Positions 18,587 to 27,866 of a stretch of 64,000 nucleotides of DNA are shown here, piece by piece. This stretch comes from Rhodospirillales bacterium. Its GTDB lineage: Bacteria; Pseudomonadota; Alphaproteobacteria; Rhodospirillales; UBA2165. The position numbers and the translations under genes are program-made. The stretch covers positions 1 to 64,000 of the forward strand of contig DUBF01000151.1 in the NCBI GenBank assembly GCA_012960465.1, read 5' to 3'. Below the pieces are notes generated by a model that did no database searches, was not told the origin of the DNA, and worked only from the letters and a program-made list of their open reading frames with translations. Each line of letters begins with the position of its first letter. Positions within the stretch are counted from its first letter, which is position 1.

Positions 18587-20008
18587 ATGCCGGCAGATGA
18601 TTCTGGTGCGGTTATTAATCCCGGCGAAGATGTTATCCGAGAACTTTTAATTGAACTACGCGAGTTATTTGGAGACAGGGTGTCAACGGCGTTGTCGACG
18701 CGCGAGTTACATGCGCGTGATTTTTCTTTTTACGATGCACTGCCGGCGGATGCGGTTGTAATGGCACGATCGACTGATGAAGTTGTTGCGATTGTTAAAG
18801 CTTGTGCTAAACATAAAGCTCCGATTATTCCTTTCGGCACAGGCACCTCGGCGGAGGGCCATCTTTCAGCACTTCATGGTGGGATATGTGTTGATGTTTC
18901 GGAAATGAACAATGTTATTGAAGTTAATGCAGAGGATATGGACGTTACTGTTGAGCCTGGAGTAACTCGCAAGCAGCTTAATGAATATTTGCGCGATACG
19001 GGTTTGTTTTTTCCAATTGATCCTGGTGCCGATGCGTCTATCGGCGGAATGGCATCTACTAGGGCATCTGGTACAAACGCTGTGCGTTATGGTACAATGC
19101 GAGAGAATGTTTTAAGTCTTGAGGTTGTTCTATCCGATGGTCGAGTTATCCGGACAGCACGCCGTGCACGAAAATCGTCTTCTGGCTACGATCTGACTAA
19201 GATATTTGTAGGCTCTGAGGGAACTCTCGGGATTATTACAAAAGTAACCTTAAAATTATTTGGTATCCCAGAAGCGACCTCTGCGGCTGTGGTTTCATTT
19301 GATACGCTGCAAGGTGCGGTAGATGCCGTAATTTCTTCAATTCAATGGGGTATTCCAATGGCTCGGATAGAATTGCTGGATGATGTGCAGATGGCCGCAA
19401 TTAATGACTACGCCGGTCTTGACTATCCAAAAAAATCTACGCTTTTTCTTGAATTTCATGGCACAGACGCCGGTGTTAAGGAGCAGGCCGAGCGTATGGC
19501 TGAAGTTTGTGGCGAATATGGTGGGAGTGATTTTTCTTGGACAGCAGACGCTGAAGAACGGGACAAGTTATGGGCTGCAAGGCATGATGCTGCTTACTCG
19601 TGCATTGCTCTTCGACCCGGATGTTCTGTCATGGCAACCGATGTGTGTGTACCAATTTCAAGGCTCGCTGAATGTATTCTTGCGACCAAACAGGATATTG
19701 AAGACGCTGGTATAGTGGCGCCAATAGTTGGCCATGTTGGTGATGGAAATTTTCATGCACAACTTCTGATTCATCCAGATACCCGAGAAGAAGATTTACG
19801 AGTTTGCGGTGAGATTAATCGTCGACTGATTGAGCGTGCAATCTCAATGGATGGAACTTGTACGGGTGAACATGGTGTAGGCCAGGGTAAAATAAGGTAT
19901 CTTAAAGCAGAACATGGGGAAGCTGTTGAAGTCATGCGGATGCTAAAAGAAGCCTTTGATCCAAAAAATATTATGAACCCTGGGAAGATGCTTGAGTTAG
20001 CTAATTAA
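18587..20008 (+). CDS. FAD-binding oxidase, GlcD / D-lactate dehydrogenase type
   Basis: Flavoprotein of 473 residues that oxidises a D-2-hydroxyacid (D-lactate, glycolate or a related acid) and passes electrons to cytochrome c or quinone. The FAD-binding type 4 domain spans about 50-230, including PFGTGTSAEGH and DPGADASIGGMASTRASGTNAV. The C-terminal FAD-oxidase domain carries GHVGDGNFHAQLLIHP (metal/substrate His), GEHGVGQGK and the terminal NIMNPGKML. It starts at ATG 18587 after AGAGGA. It lacks the GlcE and GlcF partners, which favours the single-subunit DLD type. It lies between two DMT exporters on the same strand, possibly one transcript. Confidence 0.9.
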   Translation: MPADDSGAVINPGEDVIRELLIELRELFGDRVSTALSTRELHARDFSFYDALPADAVVMARSTDEVVAIVKACAKHKAPIIPFGTGTSAEGHLSALHGGICVDVSEMNNVIEVNAEDMDVTVEPGVTRKQLNEYLRDTGLFFPIDPGADASIGGMASTRASGTNAVRYGTMRENVLSLEVVLSDGRVIRTARRARKSSSGYDLTKIFVGSEGTLGIITKVTLKLFGIPEATSAAVVSFDTLQGAVDAVISSIQWGIPMARIELLDDVQMAAINDYAGLDYPKKSTLFLEFHGTDAGVKEQAERMAEVCGEYGGSDFSWTADAEERDKLWAARHDAAYSCIALRPGCSVMATDVCVPISRLAECILATKQDIEDAGIVAPIVGHVGDGNFHAQLLIHPDTREEDLRVCGEINRRLIERAISMDGTCTGEHGVGQGKIRYLKAEHGEAVEVMRMLKEAFDPKNIMNPGKMLELAN

Positions 20009-20059
20009 AAGTACCTTTAATATGTATTGTCTTTTCATTTCATTTTTATAAGGATTTAA

Positions 20060-20944
20060 GTGTCTTCTAGATTATTATCAACTCAAGGCTTTTCGGCTGT
20101 TTTATGGGCAGCTGCGTCTTCAGGTGTATTGGCTATAATGTGGGTTCTGGTGCGTCAACTTTCTAATCAATTGCATCCTCTAGAGATTACTTTCTTTGCA
20201 ACGCTTTTTGGGTTTTTATTTAGTTGTTTTAGTATTCTTAAGTTTGGATTGAATATTTTTAAAACCACACGGTTAACCCATCATTTTTATCGTGGGTGCA
20301 TTAATGGTGTTGCAATTTCCGCGTGGTTTACAGCGCTAACGCTTTTGACCTTAGCTGATGCTTCAGCACTAAATCTAATGTCACCTCTATGCGTGAGTAT
20401 TGGCGCAGTCTTCGTTCTTAACGAACATATGGGCCCGCGTCGATGGTTTGCACTGGTATTGGGTGCGTTAGGGGCGTTGGTTGTTATTCGTCCCGGTTTT
20501 GAAGAGGTAAGTTTGGGTATTTGGTTGGTTGTAATTACTGTATTGGCTAGCGCTGGACAAAGATTATTTGGTAAATCTTTAGTAGCAACAGACAACTCAA
20601 CCACGTGTGTTTTATATTTGACGCTTTTCATGGTTCCAGTCTCGTTTGTTGCTGCTATTTTTGTATGGAAATGGCCTACTTTTAGTAATTATTTGCATTT
20701 AATTTTGATTGGAGCCTTACTAAATTTCGGTCACTATGCCTTGATAAAGTCATTGAGTTTGGCTGACGTGAGTGCGTTAGAGCCTGTAAATTTTACACGT
20801 TTGGTATGGGGAGCTCTTTTTGGGTTTTGGTTTTTCAGTGAAGTACCAGATTTCTATACGTGGGTAGGTGGTTTCATGATTATTTCAGCGACTAGTTACG
20901 TTGCTCATCGGGAAGCACAAATTCGCAAAAAAAATTATCTATAA
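20060..20944 (+). CDS. EamA/DMT-family transporter
   Basis: Inner-membrane transporter of 294 residues with ten predicted helices in two EamA repeats. Repeat one includes TLADASALNLMSPLCVSIGAVFVL and GPRRWFALVLGALGALVVIRPG; repeat two includes LADVSALEPVNFTRLVWGALFGFWFF. The start is GTG 20060 with AAGGA upstream. It belongs to the same subgroup as the tandem pair at 36.4-38.1 kb. The gene ends one base from the stop of the convergent hydroxyacid dehydrogenase. The substrate is unknown. Confidence 0.87.
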   Translation: MSSRLLSTQGFSAVLWAAASSGVLAIMWVLVRQLSNQLHPLEITFFATLFGFLFSCFSILKFGLNIFKTTRLTHHFYRGCINGVAISAWFTALTLLTLADASALNLMSPLCVSIGAVFVLNEHMGPRRWFALVLGALGALVVIRPGFEEVSLGIWLVVITVLASAGQRLFGKSLVATDNSTTCVLYLTLFMVPVSFVAAIFVWKWPTFSNYLHLILIGALLNFGHYALIKSLSLADVSALEPVNFTRLVWGALFGFWFFSEVPDFYTWVGGFMIISATSYVAHREAQIRKKNYL

Positions 20945-20945
20945 C

Positions 20946-21893
20946 TTATCTCTTAACTAAATTGACAAACTCGTCTGGTTTATCATTTATAAAGGCAAGA
21001 AGGTTTTTTTCTATTATAGGCATTGCTTGTTTTACATAAAATTCACTCATACCAGCTGTATGTGGTGTAATAATGAGATTAGGGACATCCCAAAAAGGAC
21101 TATCAATTGGAAGAGGTTCCTGTTCAAAAACATCTAATCCAGCTCCAGAAATTATGCCCGATTTTAGAGCTTTAATAATAGCATCATCGTTAAGAACGCC
21201 GCCTCTACTAATATTGATTAAATAGGCAGAAGATTTCATTGCGGCAATAATTTTGTCGTTCACCAGGTTTCTATTCTCGGGTGTTAGCGGCGCGAGAATT
21301 ACGAGATAGTCGAGATCCTTAACAGCATCTACGAGACTATTACGGCTTCGCATTTCATCAATGTTTTCGACTTGGCGATTTGAATTAGATATACCCACTA
21401 CCTTCATATCAAAGGCTTTGCAACGACGAGCGAGTGATTCGGCAATTAGACCCACGCCTAATAGGCCAATTGTTTTTTTATATAAAACCTGAGGAGGGTT
21501 TCTTTCCCAACGGTGTTTTTTTTGGTTTTCAATTAGTTGAGGAAAATTACGATTCAGAGATAGCATCATCATAAAAGCGAGTTCAGACATTTGAGGGCCA
21601 TGTATGCCACGCATTGACGAAACGGGAACAGATTTACTTAATCCCGATCTGTCAGCGATGCCATCGACACCTGTACCAAGTGATTGAACAAATTTCAGGT
21701 TTTTATTGCGGTTGAAAATCATATCATTTAACCCGGGCCCAAACCCGATGAGTAAATCGCAATCATACAGGCGGTCGTGACTTTCATTGTCTTTGCTGCA
21801 AGATAGTTTTATCTCGGGAAAGAGTTTTTTTATTTCTTCTAGATAGATATCAGCGTTAAAGGCACTGATATGTATTAAAATATTTTTTTTCAT
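20946..21893 (-). CDS. D-2-hydroxyacid dehydrogenase (NAD(P)-dependent)
   Basis: Cytoplasmic oxidoreductase of 315 residues interconverting 2-ketoacids and D-2-hydroxyacids. The NAD-binding loop is GLLGVGLIAESLARR (about 145-160), a GxGxxA variant of the usual GxGxxG. The catalytic residues are visible: Arg in NISRGGVLND, Glu in DVFEQEPLP and His in ITPHTAGMSE. The N-terminal domain is divergent, as in the GhrA/GhrB-like group. ATG 21893 lies 24 bp from a perfect 18-bp palindrome that may be its operator. With the flavoprotein at 18.6 kb it suggests D-hydroxyacid metabolism. Confidence 0.87.
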   Translation of the reverse strand: MKKNILIHISAFNADIYLEEIKKLFPEIKLSCSKDNESHDRLYDCDLLIGFGPGLNDMIFNRNKNLKFVQSLGTGVDGIADRSGLSKSVPVSSMRGIHGPQMSELAFMMMLSLNRNFPQLIENQKKHRWERNPPQVLYKKTIGLLGVGLIAESLARRCKAFDMKVVGISNSNRQVENIDEMRSRNSLVDAVKDLDYLVILAPLTPENRNLVNDKIIAAMKSSAYLINISRGGVLNDDAIIKALKSGIISGAGLDVFEQEPLPIDSPFWDVPNLIITPHTAGMSEFYVKQAMPIIEKNLLAFINDKPDEFVNLVKR

Positions 21894-21917
21894 CGCTATT
21901 AACCCATATTCTTGCCG

Positions 21918-21935
21918 AAAGTAGACGTCTACTTT
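21918..21935. promoter_or_regulatory. Perfect 18-bp palindrome, candidate operator
   Basis: AAAGTAGACGTCTACTTT reads the same on both strands with no spacer. It lies 24 bp before the start of the leftward hydroxyacid dehydrogenase and about 205 bp before the rightward hpaB-like gene. A perfect palindrome of this length in a promoter region is a likely site for a dimeric repressor. No regulator gene is adjacent. Confidence 0.5.
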
Positions 21936-22140
21936 TGTTTGACCAATACCTGAAAATTTTTAATTACAATATTTATAGTTAAACTTATAGAAGAATTTTT
22001 TATTATTTAAGATCCAGATAATACGAGGTATTTGGATATTCAAAATTTCACACAGTGAAAACTACCTTCAATCTCTCTGGCTAATTATATTCATTTATGA
22101 AAATACATGAAAATAAACTTTTGTTTAAGGATAATTTTAA

Positions 22141-23625
22141 ATGCCAATTAAAAATGGATCAGATTATTTAAAAACGCTCACAGAGGATCGACATATCTCA
22201 ATTGAGGGCGAACGTGTGAAGGATGTTGCTTGTGATCCTCGGTTTGCTGGTGCAGCACAAACAATGGCCGATTTGATGGAAATGCAATCTGATCCCAATC
22301 TAATAGATACAATGACGTATAAATCACCAACCACCGGTGATAAGGTTGGAATGACGCATATCCAGCCGAATTCCCGTGAAGACGTTATTGCCCGAAATGA
22401 CGCAATTAAAGTTTGGATGGATGCAAGCTGCGGCATGATGGGCCGAAGCCCCGATTATAAAAACTGTGTAATTTCTAGCTATGCATCAGCGAAAGAAATT
22501 TTTAAACGGGACGCCTTTGATGGAAGTCAAAACATTCAAAATTTTTATGAACATGTACGTGAAAATGATTCGGTAACGACCCATGTTCTAGTTAATCCGC
22601 AGGTTGATCGTTCGCAGCCCGCACATCTGGAAACGTCAGAGATTGTTGCTCAGATAGTAAAAGAAACGGATGCCGGCATTGTAATCCGTGGTGCTCGGAT
22701 GGTGGCAACCTTGTGTGCAATGGCAAATGAACTTTTGGTGATGCCGGCGGCGGCTACCTGGGCAACTGATAAAACAAGAGATACAACTGATTTTTCATTT
22801 GGCTTTGCTATTCCGACATCAACACCAGGGTTAAAATTTATCTGTCGTCCTCCTGCTGCACAAACAAATGCACCGAGCTTAATGGATCATCCGCTATCTC
22901 TTCAATATGATGAGTCAGATGGGATGGTTATTTTTGATGATGTGTTAGTTCCTTGGGAGAGGGTATTTATTCATCGTGATCCAGATTTTGATCTTAAAGT
23001 GAATCCAGCCTCTTATATTGCTCATTCGATGTTGATGCAATCGGTTGTCCGCGCCCATTCGAAGTCTGAGTTTATGATGGCACTGGCTTTTGCGATTGCA
23101 CGCTCCACTAAGATTGACCAGCATAATCCGGTACAAGTTAAATTAGCTGAGATGATTTCGATGACTGAATTTGTGCGTTCATGCCGAATAACGGCTGAAG
23201 CTGATGCGCATGAAACTGAATTTGGTACGTGGGTTCCAGGTATACGTCCTTTACAAACATGGCAGACATTTTTCTGGCAAATGTACAATCGTCAATGTGA
23301 GATTATTATGACGTTGGGAGCAGGAGGTTTGGTTGCGGTGCCATCTTATGCCGAAATAGCGGGGGAACTTAAAGAAGACGTTGAAAAATATTTTCAGGTG
23401 GCCAATGCAGATTCGCCCAGACGTATCAAACTTATGCGGTTGGCGTATGACGCAGCTCTCTCGAGCTTTGCTGGACGCCAACGGCTGTATGAACAATATT
23501 ATACAGGTGATCCGATGCGCACACAGGCGGTACTATTCAATTCCTACGATAAGGATAGTCATATTGAGCGAGTGTGGTCCATGTTAGATGACTTAGAAAA
23601 GCGGGACTATAAATCAACTAAGTAA
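22141..23625 (+). CDS. 4-hydroxyphenylacetate 3-hydroxylase-family (HpaB-like) oxygenase
   Basis: FADH2-dependent aromatic hydroxylase family protein of 494 residues, the length expected of HpaB, PvcC or pyoverdine-type relatives. Family features are the N-terminal TMADLMEMQSDP, the central GIVIRGARMVATLCAMANELLVMP and FDDVLVPWERVF, and the helical C-terminal acyl-CoA-dehydrogenase-like domain (about 280-480) with the GAGGLVAVPS segment. It needs a flavin reductase partner (HpaC), but none is in the window. The substrate is uncertain: an aromatic acid, or a 4-hydroxybutyryl-CoA dehydratase-like substrate. ATG 22141 follows AAGGA. It appears monocistronic. Confidence 0.85.
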   Translation: MPIKNGSDYLKTLTEDRHISIEGERVKDVACDPRFAGAAQTMADLMEMQSDPNLIDTMTYKSPTTGDKVGMTHIQPNSREDVIARNDAIKVWMDASCGMMGRSPDYKNCVISSYASAKEIFKRDAFDGSQNIQNFYEHVRENDSVTTHVLVNPQVDRSQPAHLETSEIVAQIVKETDAGIVIRGARMVATLCAMANELLVMPAAATWATDKTRDTTDFSFGFAIPTSTPGLKFICRPPAAQTNAPSLMDHPLSLQYDESDGMVIFDDVLVPWERVFIHRDPDFDLKVNPASYIAHSMLMQSVVRAHSKSEFMMALAFAIARSTKIDQHNPVQVKLAEMISMTEFVRSCRITAEADAHETEFGTWVPGIRPLQTWQTFFWQMYNRQCEIIMTLGAGGLVAVPSYAEIAGELKEDVEKYFQVANADSPRRIKLMRLAYDAALSSFAGRQRLYEQYYTGDPMRTQAVLFNSYDKDSHIERVWSMLDDLEKRDYKSTK

Positions 23626-23691
23626 TAATATGATTTATTAGACTGAAAACATACCTTATCATTGCCAATTCCTAGAATACTGGTTTATTAA

Positions 23692-25017
23692 TTAGCGGCT
23701 ATACTTTGTTTGAATCGTAATTTCATTACGCTTCTTTATGGTTGAATAGGTAAACAACAATATTGTTATTAAGAATAACGTAATTGCGCTATAACTCAGA
23801 GATGAATGGATCCCGATATAGCTGCCACCAAAACCAACAGTAATACCACTAAACGTTTTTAATCCGAGGCTTGAGGACGTAAAGAGGCCAATAACGCGCC
23901 CTCTAATTTGGTCAGGTGCCCGCAGTTGTACAAGTGTTTGTGTCATTGAATTAAAAGATAATTCGAGGAAGCCGGCGAAAAAGAGAAATATTAACGCGAG
24001 ATAAAAACTATTGGTTAGCGCGAAGCCTGCAATTAAACAACACCATAGAAGTACTTGAATGAAGGCAGTTCGTGCTTGCGGTAACATAAGGCTTCTAATT
24101 TCAAGTATAATCCCCGCGGCTAAAGCTCCGGCGGCGCCTGCTGTTAAAAGGGCGGTGTATCGAAATGTTGCTTCGGTGGCTCCTAGGTCACTAGCAAATT
24201 CCGGCATTTGAGCCTGATAAGCATTTCCTACAAATAAAGAAACTGCGCCAGCTAAAACTGTCATCGAAATGATGACACGATTACTTGCCACATCTTTAAA
24301 GGTCTGAACGATATCAGAAAATCCACGAATAGCACGAGTTGGCAATTTATTTTGTATTCCACCGTGTTGAGTTTCTAATTGTTTATGGCGGTATGCTGGT
24401 CCATAAGGCGCTTTCCAAAGCCATATAGTGAAGGGTAAATAAATAGCTGCGTTAATGATAATCCCCCATGCGGGACCAACCAAAAGCAAGAGACCGCCGC
24501 CAATTGCCGGGCCTAACAATACGCCAAGTGTTCTTGATGTTGCTGTAAGTCGAACGCCACTTTGGAGTTCTTCGCCCCCAACAATATCATGAACTAGCAT
24601 ATAAGCAGCTGGTGCCCAAAGGGCTCCGGCCAGGCCGTGTATGACTAGCAATACGATGGCGTGCCACATTTCTAAAGTGTCGCTATAAAATAAAAAGCCC
24701 CAAGCGAGGGAGACAATAATGAAAAAGAGCATACCCAATTGAATGACCCTTCTCGGATCAAATTTATCGGCTAAAGCACCAGCATGAATTGAAAACAATA
24801 GGAATGGAACCCAATGTGCAACCACAGCAAAGCCAGCCAATGCTGGTGATTTAAATTTTTCAAATATAACCCAGTAACTGATAACGTGTTCTATATTGTC
24901 TGCCATCATAGCGAGAGCTGCACCAATGAAATAAGCACGAAAACCTTTATGGTGAAGAGCAGCAAAGGATTTGGGAGTTTTACCACCTGGCTGAACAGGG
25001 GAATCAGTTTGTGTCAT
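23692..25017 (-). CDS. MFS transporter (MFS_3 type)
   Basis: Membrane protein of 441 residues with about 12 hydrophobic helices. The loop after TM2 reads AGALADKFDPRRVIQLG, the MFS cytoplasmic signature, and repeat two has QLRAPDQIRGRVIGLF, a feature of EntS/MFS_3 exporters. The N-terminal 25 residues are cytoplasmic and begin at ATG 25017. The central loop (about 195-225, basic and Gln-rich) joins the two six-helix halves. The substrate is not known. It converges on the hpaB-like gene with a 66-bp gap, and its promoter faces that of the gamma-carbonic anhydrase gene. Confidence 0.87.
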   Translation of the reverse strand: MTQTDSPVQPGGKTPKSFAALHHKGFRAYFIGAALAMMADNIEHVISYWVIFEKFKSPALAGFAVVAHWVPFLLFSIHAGALADKFDPRRVIQLGMLFFIIVSLAWGFLFYSDTLEMWHAIVLLVIHGLAGALWAPAAYMLVHDIVGGEELQSGVRLTATSRTLGVLLGPAIGGGLLLLVGPAWGIIINAAIYLPFTIWLWKAPYGPAYRHKQLETQHGGIQNKLPTRAIRGFSDIVQTFKDVASNRVIISMTVLAGAVSLFVGNAYQAQMPEFASDLGATEATFRYTALLTAGAAGALAAGIILEIRSLMLPQARTAFIQVLLWCCLIAGFALTNSFYLALIFLFFAGFLELSFNSMTQTLVQLRAPDQIRGRVIGLFTSSSLGLKTFSGITVGFGGSYIGIHSSLSYSAITLFLITILLFTYSTIKKRNEITIQTKYSR

Positions 25018-25185
25018 TTGAGATAATATCCGAGAATTTAATTTTACTATTTAAGCCGAACCAATATATATCTTTTATCAGGGTTCAGAAAGGCAAGGGT
25101 AACTGCAAAAAATTATTTTGATAAGGACGTGAGGCCTCTTCTTTAGTAACTTTTATCTAATAAAAATAAAATAGGGAAGCAATAG

Positions 25186-25710
25186 ATGATTTATACCTTA
25201 GAAAATCTTAAACCAAGTTATTTGGGTGATAGCCACTGGATAGCTGACAGTGCTGATATAATTGGCAATGTTCAAATTGGCTTGGAGGTCAGTATTTGGT
25301 GGAGAGCGGTTGTTCGAGGTGATAACGAGCCAATAGTTATTGGAGATCGGACTAATGTTCAAGATGGCTGTGTCCTCCATACAGATCCTGGGTTTCCTAT
25401 GCATATTGGTAAAAATGTTACGATTGGGCACATGTGTATGTTACATGGTTGTGAGATTGGTAACGGTTCTTTGGTTGGAATTGGTAGTACGGTTCTTAAT
25501 GGGGCTAAGATTGGTAAAAATTGTCTAATTGGAGCACATTCATTGATTACTGAAGGTAAAGTAATTCCAGACAACTCCTTGGTAATGGGTTCGCCTGGGA
25601 AAATTATTAGGGAACTTGAGTTGGAGCAATCTAAGGAATTAATAAAGAATGCCGATGGTTATGTTGAGAGAGCCAAACGTTATGCTCAGGGTCTAGTTGA
25701 ATTGCAATAA
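25186..25710 (+). CDS. Gamma-carbonic anhydrase family protein
   Basis: Left-handed beta-helix hexapeptide-repeat protein of 174 residues (YrdA/PaaY type), probably a cytoplasmic trimer with metal sites between subunits. The three zinc or iron His ligands appear in [14 protein letters not shown] (two His). Repeats run from about residue 15 to 135, followed by a C-terminal helix. PaaY relatives act as CoA-ester thioesterases in CoA-linked catabolism. That would suit the downstream CoA-transferase gene, which begins only 16 bp away and is surely cotranscribed. It starts at ATG 25186. Confidence 0.88.
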   Translation: MIYTLENLKPSYLGDSHWIADSADIIGNVQIGLEVSIWWRAVVRGDNEPIVIGDRTNVQDGCVLHTDPGFPMHIGKNVTIGHMCMLHGCEIGNGSLVGIGSTVLNGAKIGKNCLIGAHSLITEGKVIPDNSLVMGSPGKIIRELELEQSKELIKNADGYVERAKRYAQGLVELQ

Positions 25711-25726
25711 CTGAGGGAGGTAGATA

Positions 25727-26911
25727 ATGACTAAATCAAGCTTGGCTTTAGAACGTTTCACTATTCTAGATTTAACACGCGTTCGTTCTGGACCGACAGC
25801 CGTTCGCCAGCTTGCGGATTGGGGCGCCAATGTTATTAAAGTTGAAATGCCTGCTAAACTTGATCCTTCTGTTCTGGGAGGACCACGCGAGGGTTCTGAT
25901 TTTCAAAATTTACATCGCAATAAACGCAGCCTTAGTTTGAATCTGAAAAATGAAAAAGGTCTCGCTATATTTAAGAAACTTGCTGATAAAGCCGATGTTG
26001 TAGTCGAAAATTATAGACCTGACGTGAAGTTTCGCCTTGGAATTGATTATGAGAGTTTAAAACAAACAAATAAAGGGCTGGTATATGCAAGCATCTCTGG
26101 CTTTGGTCAAGATGGACCCTATAAAGATAGGCCTGGTTTTGATCAAATTGCACAGGGTATGGGCGGTTTAATGTCAATTACAGGTGTTCCTGACGGTGGA
26201 CCCATGCGAGTTGGCATACCGGTTGCGGATCTGACCGCAGGCCTCTTTTGTGCGCAAGGTATTATGGTTGCGTTATTAGAACGTGAGGTCTCTGGAGAGG
26301 GCCAATGGATACAAACGTCACTTTTACAAGCACAGGCATTTATGCTTGATTTCCAAGCAACCCGTTGGTTGGTGGACGGTGAAGTGCCGGGCCAAGCAGG
26401 CAATAACCATCCAACTATTATTCCTATGGGTGTATTCAAAACTGCGGATGGCCATATGAATATAGCTGGTGGCAGTCAAGTTATGTGGGAGCGCCTTTGT
26501 GACGCATTAGATTTGAACAAATTAATCAGTGACCCGGATTACGTAAAGCCGCAAGATAGGTCAATTAACCGTAATGCATTAAATATTGTACTTGAAGAGA
26601 AAACGCGAACCAAAACCACAAGTTATTGGGTTGAGTATTTGAATGAACGGAGTGTGCCTTGTGGCGAAATAAATTCTATTGATGAGGTATTTAATAATCC
26701 TCAGATAAGGCATCTTGGTATAGCACAAAAAGTTAACTCGACAGAACGTGGTGAAATAGAGTTAGTCGGTCAGCCGATTGATATGAGCCGCACGCCAAGC
26801 TCGCTGTCCTTGCCGCCGCCCACTTGTGGTGAACATAGTGATGAAATTCTGGGTAATCTTGGACTTGACGATAGTGAAATATCCTCGTTGCGGGCGGCAG
26901 ACATAATTTAG
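25727..26911 (+). CDS. CaiB/BaiF family (class III) CoA-transferase
   Basis: Enzyme of 394 residues that moves CoA between organic acids, working as an interlaced dimer. Landmarks are ILDLTRVRSGPTAVRQLADWGANVIKVE at the N-terminus, the HRNKRSLSLNLK segment and the region GFGQDGPYKDRPGFDQIAQGMGGLMS. In it the catalytic Asp expected after the GxxGP turn fits DRPGFD (about 140-145). ATG 25727 is preceded by a strong GGGAGG. It forms an operon with the gamma-carbonic anhydrase gene. The donor and acceptor acids (succinate, mesaconate or another) cannot be read from the sequence. Confidence 0.9.
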   Translation: MTKSSLALERFTILDLTRVRSGPTAVRQLADWGANVIKVEMPAKLDPSVLGGPREGSDFQNLHRNKRSLSLNLKNEKGLAIFKKLADKADVVVENYRPDVKFRLGIDYESLKQTNKGLVYASISGFGQDGPYKDRPGFDQIAQGMGGLMSITGVPDGGPMRVGIPVADLTAGLFCAQGIMVALLEREVSGEGQWIQTSLLQAQAFMLDFQATRWLVDGEVPGQAGNNHPTIIPMGVFKTADGHMNIAGGSQVMWERLCDALDLNKLISDPDYVKPQDRSINRNALNIVLEEKTRTKTTSYWVEYLNERSVPCGEINSIDEVFNNPQIRHLGIAQKVNSTERGEIELVGQPIDMSRTPSSLSLPPPTCGEHSDEILGNLGLDDSEISSLRAADII

Positions 26912-27081
26912 TCTTAAATTAATTTATATCAATTAACCTGTAAAAATTGTTGGAAAAGGCCATCGGTTGAGGCCCATTGTTTTATTGTGACTTGAGTTTA
27001 TAGAAAATTATTTAATTAGCTTTGAGCCAGCGTCGTTTTTGATGATGATTAAAGTCAGTCTAAAGGTCTAAATAATATATA

Positions 27082-27765
27082 ATGATAACAAAGGTAACAA
27101 AACAATCATATACGGTTCCTTGCTCAACCGAATTTCGTGATGTCGTCGTAAAGTTAGCAGAAAGCCGATCCGTCAATGTTGCAGATCTAGCTCGCTCAAT
27201 CCTTTTAGTCTTACCTCAGGATATTATTGAAAGTTTTCCAGACCCCGGTGAACCTGAAGCGGGAGATCGAGAAAAAGCTATTTTAAAGTCTGGGTCATCG
27301 AAAGGTCGTCCCTGGCTGCGTAAACCCCGTTTGCAGGTGAGGTTAACCCCCGGTTACGATATTTCGTTTGTAAGACGTGCTTTGAATCTAGCTGTTATTT
27401 TGGATAATGATCAATACTCAGTTAACCTGCAAAAGGCTGAAGTTGGTGCACAAACTAATTTTACTGAACACATGACTATGAAGACCCGCAGGTTATTTCA
27501 AGGCGCTAGTAAAGGCATGAGCGGCGATAAAGAACGGCTACGCGAAATTATTGCAGCTCTATCGTTTACACCATTGCGGGATGGGTTATCCAATAGAATT
27601 GATGCTTTGCATGTCATGGGATTTTTTCCGTCCGAGCAACCAGATCGTGATGTTGTCCGCTCAAAATTTAAGTTGCTGGCAAGGATCCATCATCCGGATA
27701 GTAATTATGGGGATCATCAAAGGATGAGCCAATTGAACGCGGCAATGGACTTGTTAAATTTGTAG
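27082..27765 (+). CDS. J-domain protein with an uncharacterised N-terminal region
   Basis: Protein of 227 residues. The C-terminal 50 residues form a J domain: DALHVMGFFPSE, helix II VVRSKFKLLARIHHPDS with the essential HPD loop near 209, then RMSQLNAAMDLL for helix III. It should stimulate an Hsp70 (DnaK). The first 110 residues hold a helix-rich segment (EFRDVVVKLAESRSVNVADLARSILLVLP) that may recognise a client or partner, then a basic strand region (KGRPWLRKPRLQVRLTPGYD). Having the J domain at the C-terminus is unlike DnaJ or CbpA but is seen in alphaproteobacterial J proteins. It stands alone between the CoA-transferase and the MaoC pair. Confidence 0.75.
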   Translation: MITKVTKQSYTVPCSTEFRDVVVKLAESRSVNVADLARSILLVLPQDIIESFPDPGEPEAGDREKAILKSGSSKGRPWLRKPRLQVRLTPGYDISFVRRALNLAVILDNDQYSVNLQKAEVGAQTNFTEHMTMKTRRLFQGASKGMSGDKERLREIIAALSFTPLRDGLSNRIDALHVMGFFPSEQPDRDVVRSKFKLLARIHHPDSNYGDHQRMSQLNAAMDLLNL

Positions 27766-27866
27766 TGTTACTTCTAGCCTTTTAGACTGGGATAATTATT
27801 ACTTATACCTCCCTTAGTTTGATAGGGGGTAGTAGGCATTGAACTAAACAAGCTAAGAGACTGAGC

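Noticed and set aside
27820-27840. CTCCCT/AGGGGG hairpin after the J-domain gene as a terminator
   Set aside because: The stem is six pairs with a wobble and no T-run follows.
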